Assembly (NCBI GenBank): GCA_002773545.1
Contig: PFAV01000037.1
Location: 1-5,349 of the forward strand
DNA from: a bacterium (Candidatus Gribaldobacteria) CG10_big_fil_rev_8_21_14_0_10_41_12
GTDB taxonomy: Bacteria > Patescibacteriota > Minisyncoccia > Minisyncoccales > CG1-02-41-26
DNA: 5,349 bases
Direction of reading: 5' to 3'
Positions 1 to 5,326 of this stretch are shown here, piece by piece. Position numbers and translations under genes: made by a program. The notes under the pieces were generated by a model. That model was given only the letters and a program-made list of their open reading frames with translations. It searched no databases and was not told the DNA's origin. Numbering within the stretch: position 1 is the first letter of the stretch; each line of letters begins with the position of its first letter.

Positions 1-466
1 CAATTTCCATGGTGGCGTATTGAACTCCGAAATGGACGGCTTCCTCTTTAGAGGGCAGCCACACATCTACCTGATTATCGGCTTTTCTCCAATGCATACG
101 GTCTTCGACCTCTAATAATCTATCGCCGAAAATCTCTGGCAAACGCACTCTAGTGCCAAATGGCAAGCCATTGTTAGCTACAATGCCGTTGCGCACTACA
201 GTATTGGACGCGGTAATAAACGGGGTATCATCGGTTTCCTCGGGTGTCGACGAATAAGCCGTCACCATCACCATAATTTTTTGGCTAATGTCAGGCATAG
301 GCAGTTTAGACAAGGGTAAAATAAACGACTGGTTAATTATGAAAACCGGTTGTTTAATATAGCCCCAATCACTCTCTGCTGTGGCCTGAAAATGCCAAAA
401 GTATACCCCTATAACACCCACGACTATGGTTAAAATCAGTGGGTATATTTTTCGGGTTAAAAACAT
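1..466 (-). CDS. 3D-domain (double-psi beta-barrel) protein, membrane-anchored, C-terminus cut by window edge
   Basis: My reading of the minus strand gives 155 codons from ATG at 466 with no stop before the edge. Residues 8-24 (YPLILTIVVGVIGVYFW) form one hydrophobic segment after a basic start (TRK), so it looks like an uncleaved signal anchor with the rest outside the membrane. Residues about 66-155 match the 3D domain seen in YuiC/RpfB-like and MltA-like proteins: MVTAYSSTPEETDDTPFITA (67-86), then ANNGLPFGTRVRLP (97-110), VEDRM (120-124) and VDVWLPSKEEAVHFG (133-147). Asp122 and Asp134 sit where the conserved acidic residues of the family are expected. The family is associated with peptidoglycan cleavage, but here the enzymatic role is inferred only. 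The domain is nearly complete at the edge, so few residues are probably missing. It starts 47 bases after the uvrA stop. GGGAG lies 6 bases before the ATG and supports this start. Confidence 0.85.
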   Translation of the reverse strand, partial: MFLTRKIYPLILTIVVGVIGVYFWHFQATAESDWGYIKQPVFIINQSFILPLSKLPMPDISQKIMVMVTAYSSTPEETDDTPFITASNTVVRNGIVANNGLPFGTRVRLPEIFGDRLLEVEDRMHWRKADNQVDVWLPSKEEAVHFGVQYATMEI

Positions 467-472
467 ACTACG

Positions 473-477
473 CTCCC
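473..477 (-). promoter_or_regulatory. Shine-Dalgarno-like GGGAG of the 3D-domain gene
   Basis: On the minus strand GGGAG ends 6 bases before the ATG at 466, a normal ribosome-binding spacing. This is the only one of the four genes with a recognisable Shine-Dalgarno sequence, which fits translation from a transcript that reads through from uvrA. If the promoter candidate at 479-507 is used, this motif would fall largely upstream of the RNA start. Confidence 0.55.
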
Positions 478-478
478 A

Positions 479-507
479 ATACTACCATAGTTGAGGCCGA
501 AAGTCAA
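479..507 (-). promoter_or_regulatory. Candidate sigma70-type promoter of the 3D-domain gene
   Basis: Minus-strand TTGACT (502-507), a 17-base spacer and TAGTAT (479-484) form a plausible -35/-10 pair starting 5 bases past the uvrA stop codon. The -10 matches the consensus at 4 of 6 positions. The ATG is 12 bases after the -10, so RNA would start about 5 bases before the start codon. The 3D gene may therefore be expressed separately from uvrA. Chance occurrence in AT-rich DNA cannot be excluded. Confidence 0.4.
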
Positions 508-513
508 TGGTTT

Positions 514-3336
514 TTAGCGTCTCTTAAGGTATTGGCCAGTATAGCTTTGCTTATTGGCGGAGATGTCTTTGGGACTACCCTCGGCCACCAAATAACCGCC
601 TTTATCAGCTGATTCCGGACCCAAATCCAAAACCCAATCAGCGGCGCGAATAAAATCAAGATTATGCTCTACCACTAAGACCGTATTGCCCTTATCAACC
701 AAAGCTCGCAAGACGAACAGAAGCTTGTTGATGTCGTCGGGATGAAGCCCAGTGGTTGGCTCGTCCAAAATATACATTGTTTTGCTGGAAGATTGCTTAG
801 ACAGCTCGGTGGCCAGCTTAACCCTCTGCGCTTCCCCGCCCGACAAAGAAATAGCTGGCTGGCCAAGTCCAATATAGCCCAAACCAACTTCGGCCAATGT
901 TTTTAATTTATTTTTTAGAGCTGGAAAATTGTCAAAAAACTTTAAGGCCTCTTCCACAGTCATCTCCAAAACATCAGCGATATTTTTATCTTTGTATTTT
1001 ATATCCAAGGTTTCTTGATTATAGCGATGGCCATGGCACTCGCCGCAAGGCACATAAACATCAGGCAAAAAATACATTTCTATCTTTTTAACGCCTTGGC
1101 CCTCGCAGGCCTCGCACCGTCCGCCTTTCACATTAAAGCTAAACCGCCCCACCTGATAGCCCCTTATTTTAGCTTCTTTAACACGACTGAAAATATCGCG
1201 AATATAATTAAAGGCCATAGTGTAGGTGGCTGGGTTACTGCGAGGAGTGCGGCCAATCGGGTCTTGGGTAACCAAGACCACCTTGTCTAAAAATTCAGCC
1301 CCCGAAATACAGTCATGCTTGCCCGGTTCGTCCTGTGAATGATAAAACTTTTTATATAAAGCGCGAGCCAAAACATCATTAACCAAACTGCTCTTGCCCG
1401 AGCCAGACACGCCCGTCACGCAAACAAGCTTTCTCAAAGGGATTTTTGCGTCAATGTTTTTTAAGTTATTTTCTCGCGCCCCTTTAACTATTAAATAATT
1501 TTGAACTTTATTCTTTAACTTTGCACTTTGAACTTTTAACTTTGAACTTATTTCTATGACCCTTCTCCCCGATAAATACTCTCCTGTCAATGTTTGTGAT
1601 TTTAACAATCGCGCCGGTATGCCCTCAAACATTACCTGCCCGCCGCGCTTGCCCGCTCCCGGGCCAATATCAATAACCCAATCAGCCTCCATAATTGTTT
1701 GCGGGTCGTGCTCTACCACGATAACCGTGTTGCCTAATTGTTTTAATTTTTTCAATGTTTCAATAAGTTTGTGCTGGTCTCTTTGGTGCAGGCCAACCGA
1801 GGGCTCGTCTAAAATATACAAAACCCCGGTTAACTGCGAGCCCAGTTGAGTAGCCAAGCGCGTTCTCTGCTCCTCCCCACCCGATAAAGTAGAGGTTGTG
1901 CGAGCCAAAATTAAATAATCCAAACCAACATCCATTAAAAATTTCAAGCGGCTCTTAATCTCCCTAACTAATGGCTGAACAATTTTTTCTTGTTCTGGAA
2001 TAATATCTATCGCAGAATCAAAAAAATTAGCTAAATCAGCTATGGTCATTTCAGCCGCTTGGCTGATGTTTTGGCCGCTTATCTTCACAGCCAAGGCCTC
2101 TTTTTTGAGCCGCTTGCCCGAACAATCCTCGCAAAGCCGCTCTCGCATATATTGACGAATCTCGTCGCGAGTGGCTTCAGAATCAGTTTCCCAATAGCGT
2201 TTTTCCAAACTTGGAATAACGCCATTAAATCCCTCTTGGCCGTATAAAATAACATCTTTAACCTTTGGTGATAAATTTTTAACAGCTGTATCTAAAGAAA
2301 AATTGTATTGTTTGGCCAACTCTTGCAATTGCCCCCAAAAATATCCTTGCCGGCCTAATTTGTGGCTGGCGCGAGCCCAAGGAAAAACCGCGCCCTCGGC
2401 AATTGACAAATTCTGGTTGGGCATAACTAATTCAGGAGTAACTTCTAACTTATTGCCCAGCCCCTGGCAAGCCGGGCAAGCGCCAAACGGCGAATTAAAA
2501 GAAAACAAACGCGGCTCAATTTCCGGCAATGAAATATGGCAATTTTCGCAAGCAAAATGCTCGGAAAAAATTAAATCTTCAGATTTAATTTTTTTATTGA
2601 TAATTGATAATTGATAATTGATAATTACAATGCCTTTGCCCAGCTTCAAAGCTGTTTCCACTGAATCAGCCAAACGGCTCCTTTCCAAATCGCTATCTTT
2701 AACTAATCGGTCAACCACCACTTCAAGAGTATGTTTTTTATTTTTATCAAGGTCCCTGCTAACGGCCTCGTTAATAGTTTGCGTTACTCCGTCAATACGC
2801 GCTCGGGCAAAGCCAGCTTTTTGAATTTCTTGCAGCACGGCGCGGTGTTCTCCTTTTTTCCCTCTGACCACCGGCCCTAAAACCATAAACTCGGTTTTGG
2901 CAGGCAGTTTAAGAATTTGCTTGATAATCTGGTCAATGGTTTGGCGCTGAACCACCTGGCCGCAATCAGGACAATGGGGCTGGCCTACTTTGGCGAAAAG
3001 CACTCGCAAATAATCATAAATCTCGGTGCTGGTACCCACGGTTGATCTAGGATTGTGGCTGGCCTTGCGCTGGTCAATGGAGATGGCCGGGGAAATGCCC
3101 TCTATCTTATCCACATCTGGCTTTTGCATCACGCCTAAAAACTGCCGAGCGTACGAAGATAAACTTTCCACATATCGCCGCTGGCCTTCAGCGTATAAAG
3201 TATCAAAAGCCAAACTGCTTTTGCCCGAGCCCGACACCCCGGTAATAACCACTATCTTATTTTTGGGAATATCCAAATCAATGTTTTTGAGGTTGTGCGC
3301 CCGAGCCCCTCTAATTTTTATAAAATCATTTGGCAT
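514..3336 (-). CDS. uvrA: UvrA, excinuclease ABC subunit A (DNA damage recognition ATPase)
   Basis: UvrA is the cytoplasmic ABC-type ATPase that finds bulky DNA lesions as a dimer and loads UvrB in nucleotide excision repair. The 940 residues match the usual family length. First ATPase half: Walker A GVSGSGKS 33-40, signature LSGGEEQR 484-491, Walker B ILDEP 508-512 and His543. Second half: Walker A 642-649, signature LSGGEAQR 831-838, Walker B ILDEP 856-860 and His891. Zinc-binding Cys pairs are 263/266 with 287/290 and 741/744 with 764/767. Pairs 122/125 and 402/405 probably make the extra zinc module known from Gram-positive UvrA. The region around 131-250 is the UvrB-interacting part. The first signature has Glu489 where Ala or Ser is usual. 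Two repeat-derived stretches lie in variable places: residues 237-257 and the inter-half linker 597-612. The start MPNDFIKIRGARAHNLKNI fits the family. No Shine-Dalgarno precedes it; a TATAAT box lies 12 bases upstream. Confidence 0.98.
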   Translation of the reverse strand: MPNDFIKIRGARAHNLKNIDLDIPKNKIVVITGVSGSGKSSLAFDTLYAEGQRRYVESLSSYARQFLGVMQKPDVDKIEGISPAISIDQRKASHNPRSTVGTSTEIYDYLRVLFAKVGQPHCPDCGQVVQRQTIDQIIKQILKLPAKTEFMVLGPVVRGKKGEHRAVLQEIQKAGFARARIDGVTQTINEAVSRDLDKNKKHTLEVVVDRLVKDSDLERSRLADSVETALKLGKGIVIINYQLSIINKKIKSEDLIFSEHFACENCHISLPEIEPRLFSFNSPFGACPACQGLGNKLEVTPELVMPNQNLSIAEGAVFPWARASHKLGRQGYFWGQLQELAKQYNFSLDTAVKNLSPKVKDVILYGQEGFNGVIPSLEKRYWETDSEATRDEIRQYMRERLCEDCSGKRLKKEALAVKISGQNISQAAEMTIADLANFFDSAIDIIPEQEKIVQPLVREIKSRLKFLMDVGLDYLILARTTSTLSGGEEQRTRLATQLGSQLTGVLYILDEPSVGLHQRDQHKLIETLKKLKQLGNTVIVVEHDPQTIMEADWVIDIGPGAGKRGGQVMFEGIPARLLKSQTLTGEYLSGRRVIEISSKLKVQSAKLKNKVQNYLIVKGARENNLKNIDAKIPLRKLVCVTGVSGSGKSSLVNDVLARALYKKFYHSQDEPGKHDCISGAEFLDKVVLVTQDPIGRTPRSNPATYTMAFNYIRDIFSRVKEAKIRGYQVGRFSFNVKGGRCEACEGQGVKKIEMYFLPDVYVPCGECHGHRYNQETLDIKYKDKNIADVLEMTVEEALKFFDNFPALKNKLKTLAEVGLGYIGLGQPAISLSGGEAQRVKLATELSKQSSSKTMYILDEPTTGLHPDDINKLLFVLRALVDKGNTVLVVEHNLDFIRAADWVLDLGPESADKGGYLVAEGSPKDISANKQSYTGQYLKRR
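1501..1548 (-). repeat. Degenerate short tandem repeat (AAAGTTCAA/AAAGTTAA units) inside uvrA
   Basis: The minus strand shows repeated 8-9 base units built on AAAGTTCAA, AAAGTTAA and AAAGTGC, read as SSKLKVQSAKLKNKVQ (UvrA residues 597-612). The stretch lies in the linker between the two ATPase halves, after GEYLSGRRVIEI and before the conserved start of the second half (YLIVKGARENNLKNI). It encodes only Ser, Lys, Leu, Val, Gln, Ala and Asn, unlike its conserved flanks. I recall this KVQSSK-type low-complexity sequence as frequent in Patescibacteria genomes, but could not search. Confidence 0.75.
2565..2594. repeat. Perfect 14-base inverted repeat with 2-base spacer, inside uvrA
   Basis: Arms 2565-2578 and 2581-2594 are exact reverse complements separated by TC (2579-2580). 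The sequence is almost all A/T (arm ends in ATCT, partner begins AGAT). It encodes UvrA residues about 248-257 (KKIKSEDLIF), just before the first zinc-binding Cys pair. It directly abuts the ATTGATA tandem repeat, so the two may be one inserted block. A hairpin is possible, but its low GC content makes it unlikely to act as a terminator. Confidence 0.8.
2596..2627 (-). repeat. Tandem repeat of the 7-base unit ATTGATA, about 4.4 copies, inside uvrA
   Basis: On the plus strand, four exact copies of ATTGATA occupy 2596-2623, followed by ATT. Read on the minus strand (unit TATCAAT) it gives part of a YQLSIIN heptad, UvrA residues 237-247. Because 7 and 3 share no factor, each reading frame in this direction yields the same rotated heptad with no stop, whereas the opposite strand meets TGA or TAA. 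It lies in a loop preceding the zinc module. By recalled comparison with E. coli UvrA the loop is about five residues longer here. Confidence 0.85.
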
Positions 3337-3348
3337 ATAAATCGTTCT

Positions 3349-3377
3349 ATTATACTCATTTTTAAGACAAGAGAAAA
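3349..3377 (-). promoter_or_regulatory. uvrA: Candidate uvrA promoter with a perfect TATAAT box
   Basis: Minus-strand TATAAT (3349-3354) matches the -10 consensus fully and lies 12 bases before the uvrA ATG. The predicted RNA start near 3342 leaves a leader of about 5-6 bases with no Shine-Dalgarno. At 17-base spacing the -35 position reads TTTTCT (3372-3377), a weak match, so the upstream element is uncertain. I see no SOS (LexA) box in the gap. The -35 position overlaps the possible hairpin at 3375-3398. Confidence 0.55.
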
Positions 3378-3398
3378 GAGCAATGCAATATGCTCTCT
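3375..3398 (-). terminator. Weak candidate terminator after the small helical gene
   Basis: In the minus-strand RNA, AGAGAGCA pairs with TGCTCTTT (8 pairs including one G-U) around an 8-base loop, followed by a U-rich run (TCTCTTGTCTT). It starts 24 bases after the stop codon of the gene at 3422-3784 and would separate it from uvrA. The stem is short and the tail is broken by C and G, so termination would be inefficient. Confidence 0.35.
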
Positions 3399-3421
3399 AA
3401 AAAAACAAAACTCGGCTAGGA

Positions 3422-3784
3422 CTAAAATACCCCTAACTCTTTGATTTTCTGGACTTGCTCGGTTGAAAGAATCTGATGCTCTTTCATGGCTTCAATCATA
3501 ATCGTCCATAAACTTCTTTCCTTTTGTTTTTGATAATAACCCATCTTTTGCTCGGTCATCAAAATGTCTAAATCTTTTATAATTTTATCAAAAAAATTAA
3601 AGGATTCATTTCTAAATTGCGCAAACTCGGCTTTATCCACAAAATTTTCTCTCATATCTGCCTGCAGAGAAAATCTAACAATCTCCAAATCCTTCTTGGT
3701 AGCAAAAACCCCTTCCATCGCGGGAATAATAACTTCCTGAAAATCTTTTATGGTCATCAGTTTTTCGTCGCTATCTTTTGCCAT
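3422..3784 (-). CDS. Small alpha-helical / coiled-coil hypothetical protein
   Basis: This 120-residue protein has no catalytic motif that I recognise. There is no signal peptide and no membrane segment, so it should be cytoplasmic. The N-terminus (TIKDFQEVIIPAMEGVFATK, 11-30) leads into an FATKKDL motif (27-33). A long charged helix follows (about 30-82), probably coiled-coil, with Phe at 48, 54, 57, 62, 64 and 65. The C-terminus has YYQKQKERSLWTIMIEAMKE (83-102) and a short helix ending in GVF. The 'FATKxDL ... YYQKxKE..LW..M..A.KEH..LS' pattern resembles short proteins I recall from Patescibacteria genomes, whose role is unknown; oligomerisation is inference. It lies 41 bases after the Memo-AMMECR1 stop and 85 bases before uvrA. 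It has its own strong promoter match, whose -10 ends 8 bases before the ATG. No Shine-Dalgarno is seen. Confidence 0.85.
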   Translation of the reverse strand: MAKDSDEKLMTIKDFQEVIIPAMEGVFATKKDLEIVRFSLQADMRENFVDKAEFAQFRNESFNFFDKIIKDLDILMTEQKMGYYQKQKERSLWTIMIEAMKEHQILSTEQVQKIKELGVF

Positions 3785-3792
3785 ATAACTCT

Positions 3793-3820
3793 ATAATACT
3801 ACTTCGCGAAATATCGTCAA
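3793..3820 (-). promoter_or_regulatory. Candidate promoter of the small helical gene (TTGACG-16-TATTAT)
   Basis: Minus-strand TTGACG (3815-3820) and TATTAT (3793-3798), each 5 of 6 to consensus, are separated by 16 bases. This is the best complete promoter match in the window. The ATG (3784) is 8 bases after the -10, so RNA should start about 0-2 bases before it, giving a leaderless message. The spacer holds the palindrome TTCGCGAA (3803-3810), which could be an operator or chance. Confidence 0.6.
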
Positions 3821-3825
3821 GTTTT

Positions 3826-5292
3826 TTACTCGCCAAACACCTGGGCGGTGAAAATGTAAAGCTCGGCTGTACCGTCGCGCCAGCAGGCGGCCGATAGGCC
3901 GGCTTTTTCCGCGCACAAGCTGTTCAAAAATTGCTCTTTATTCCAGCCAAGTTCAATAGCCACTTGCGGCAAGTAAACCCCACTGTGGCTGCCTTTCTTC
4001 ACATAAACACCATGCTTGCCCACCTCAATTAAGTCGGGGTTGTCAATTTTCTGCATAGGCGACAAAACCGAAATTTCAATAGCCACATCTTTTAGTTCTG
4101 ATTTTTCCAAGGGCAAAAAACGCGGGTCGTTAAAAGCCGCCTCCTTGGCCATAATTTGAATATTTTGAGCCAAGCCAATATCGGACGTAAAATTACCAAT
4201 GCAACCCTTGAGCTCTCCTTGTTTTTTTAAGGTCACAAAAACCCCTCTTTTTTCTTGGAAAATTTCCGCCAAGCCAGTTGGCAATTGATCTGCCTTTTTA
4301 GTAAAAGCCGCTTCCAAAGTTTGCCGAGCAATCCGCAAAGCAACCCCCTGCTCCTCTTTCGCAAGGAGTTTAGGAGGGAGCGAAGCTCCTTCCTTTGGGG
4401 AAGGAGCTTCGCTCCTTCCTCCTACTCCGTAAAAACTGATGGCGGCATAGCCAACCACGCGGTCTTTGGTTTCAAGAGCCGCATCTCCGCTATTAGCGTA
4501 TTTCAACAAAATCGGACTCAATCCCATTTGTTTAGCCAAAAGTATGGCCGCGTCAACAGCTGGCGCCCCGCAAGCCAAAGTGGCCACCCCAAGCCAAGCG
4601 CCCTCTTCGGCCTGGCGGTTCCTTTGGTCAAGCGTTGCCTCATCTAAACGCAAAATTGTCTCAATAGTTTCTTTATCTACCTTATTGGCTTGGCTATATG
4701 TTGGATAATGCGACAAATCAGAGCTTATCACCACCACTGTTTTTTCATCAATAATTTTTGCCAAACTCTCAACCAAGCCAGCGATGGTGGTTGCGTTGTT
4801 GTCGCCAAAAAGCAAGGGAACAATTTGCAAGTCATTGCCCAAAACATTTTGCAAAAAAGGCAGCTCAACCTCCAAACAATGCTCGTTTTGATGCACAAAC
4901 GAATTAAAAACTATTTCGCTGTCTGTTTTTTGTAATCGCGCGATAAAATCCTTATCTACTGGCGTACTAGTCAAAGGCGTAGCCCAGGCCTCGTTATCAT
5001 CAACGGCTATGCCAGCAAAATATTCCTGGTGGCTGCGGCCAATTAATATAGCTCTTTTATAACCGCTATTTTGCAAGCCCTTAAAAGCAAAGGCCGCCAC
5101 TGGCCCGGAAAATTGGTAGCCAGCGTGCGGCGCGATAATTATCCGCGGATTGTTATCGCGCCGCGCAATCTTGGCCTGCATTAGATACAGCGAAAGAATA
5201 GCGTTTAATTCTTGCTTGTTATTGGGGTAAAATTGTCCAGCCATCACTGGTTTCCTGATATTTTGCGATTTTTTTCCAACGATATTTTGCAT
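3826..5292 (-). CDS. AmmeMemoRadiSam system fusion: Memo domain (protein B) plus AMMECR1 domain (protein A)
   Basis: This 488-residue protein joins two families. Residues about 12-288 are a Memo domain, the fold shared with LigB-type extradiol dioxygenases. It starts with RKPVMAGQFYP (13-23), followed by APHAGY (54-59, His56), GRSH (85-88, His88), NEHCLEVELPFLQ (136-148), SSDLSHYP (190-197) and ACGAP (240-244, Cys241). His56, His88 and Cys241 match the metal-site positions of human MEMO1 (recalled as H49, H81 and C244). Residues about 311-488 are AMMECR1: LKGCIG (361-366, usually LRGCIG), AFNDPRF (386-392), EISVLSP (406-412), GVYLPQVA (438-445) and SAACWRDG (467-474). The linker 289-310 is encoded by a palindromic repeat. 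In bacteria and archaea these families occur with a radical SAM enzyme; the system's biochemical role is not established. No radical SAM gene lies in the window. Met1 is preferred over Met17, which would cut into the first conserved strand. No Shine-Dalgarno is seen. Confidence 0.93.
   Translation of the reverse strand: MQNIVGKKSQNIRKPVMAGQFYPNNKQELNAILSLYLMQAKIARRDNNPRIIIAPHAGYQFSGPVAAFAFKGLQNSGYKRAILIGRSHQEYFAGIAVDDNEAWATPLTSTPVDKDFIARLQKTDSEIVFNSFVHQNEHCLEVELPFLQNVLGNDLQIVPLLFGDNNATTIAGLVESLAKIIDEKTVVVISSDLSHYPTYSQANKVDKETIETILRLDEATLDQRNRQAEEGAWLGVATLACGAPAVDAAILLAKQMGLSPILLKYANSGDAALETKDRVVGYAAISFYGVGGRSEAPSPKEGASLPPKLLAKEEQGVALRIARQTLEAAFTKKADQLPTGLAEIFQEKRGVFVTLKKQGELKGCIGNFTSDIGLAQNIQIMAKEAAFNDPRFLPLEKSELKDVAIEISVLSPMQKIDNPDLIEVGKHGVYVKKGSHSGVYLPQVAIELGWNKEQFLNSLCAEKAGLSAACWRDGTAELYIFTAQVFGE
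4365..4428. repeat. REP-like compound palindrome encoding the Memo–AMMECR1 linker
   Basis: Two arms around a 5-base centre (4394-4398) form a long imperfect inverted repeat; the inner 22 bases match with one mismatch. Each arm also holds its own small hairpin: GGAGC-GAA-GCTCC (4377-4389) and AAGGAGC-TTC-GCTCCTT (4401-4417). Two facing short palindromes resemble a REP/BIME arrangement. On the minus strand it encodes residues 289-310 (including GGRSEAPSPKEGASLPP), exactly between the two domains. A further CTCCT...AGGAG pairing at 4351-4368 may extend it. Its GC content is higher than the adjacent coding sequence. Confidence 0.85.
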
Positions 5293-5297
5293 AATAA

Positions 5298-5326
5298 ATT
5301 ATCCACTTTAAGTATTTTCTAATCAA
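5298..5326 (-). promoter_or_regulatory. Candidate promoter of the Memo–AMMECR1 gene (TTGATT-17-GATAAT)
   Basis: Minus-strand TTGATT (5321-5326) and GATAAT (5298-5303) are separated by 17 bases. The -10 ends only 5 bases before the ATG at 5292, so transcription would start at or next to the A of the start codon. No Shine-Dalgarno precedes the ATG, consistent with a leaderless message. If RNA began further downstream, the start would have to move to Met17, which the protein alignment does not favour. Confidence 0.5.

Noticed and set aside
484..512. Possible hairpin between uvrA and the 3D gene (ACCAT…ATGGT with bulged TGA/TCA)
   Set aside because: The stem is interrupted by a 3-base bulge and has no U-tract, so I do not call it a terminator.
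1015..1290. Plus-strand open frame across uvrA (and others at 1556-1849, 2303-2614 and 3026-3340)
   Set aside because: They lie wholly or almost wholly antisense to conserved uvrA codons, have no family resemblance and no supporting start signals.
2596..2627. Short direct repeats considered as a CRISPR array, plasmid iterons or an origin
   Set aside because: The units are contiguous 7-mers without spacers, lie inside coding sequence and have no replication or cas gene nearby.
3337..3421. Search for a LexA/SOS box in front of uvrA
   Set aside because: I found no CTGT-N8-ACAG or GAAC-N4-GTTC type palindrome in this gap; SOS control is not supported by the sequence.
4365..4428. Strong hairpin considered as an intrinsic terminator or as the boundary of two separate genes
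   Set aside because: It lies in an uninterrupted reading frame, has no U-run after it, and the AMMECR1 part has no start codon or promoter of its own at the junction.
4255..4647. Plus-strand open frames within the Memo-AMMECR1 gene (also 4466-4708 and 4690-4935)
   Set aside because: They are antisense to well-conserved Memo and AMMECR1 motifs, and the products look like compositional shadows.
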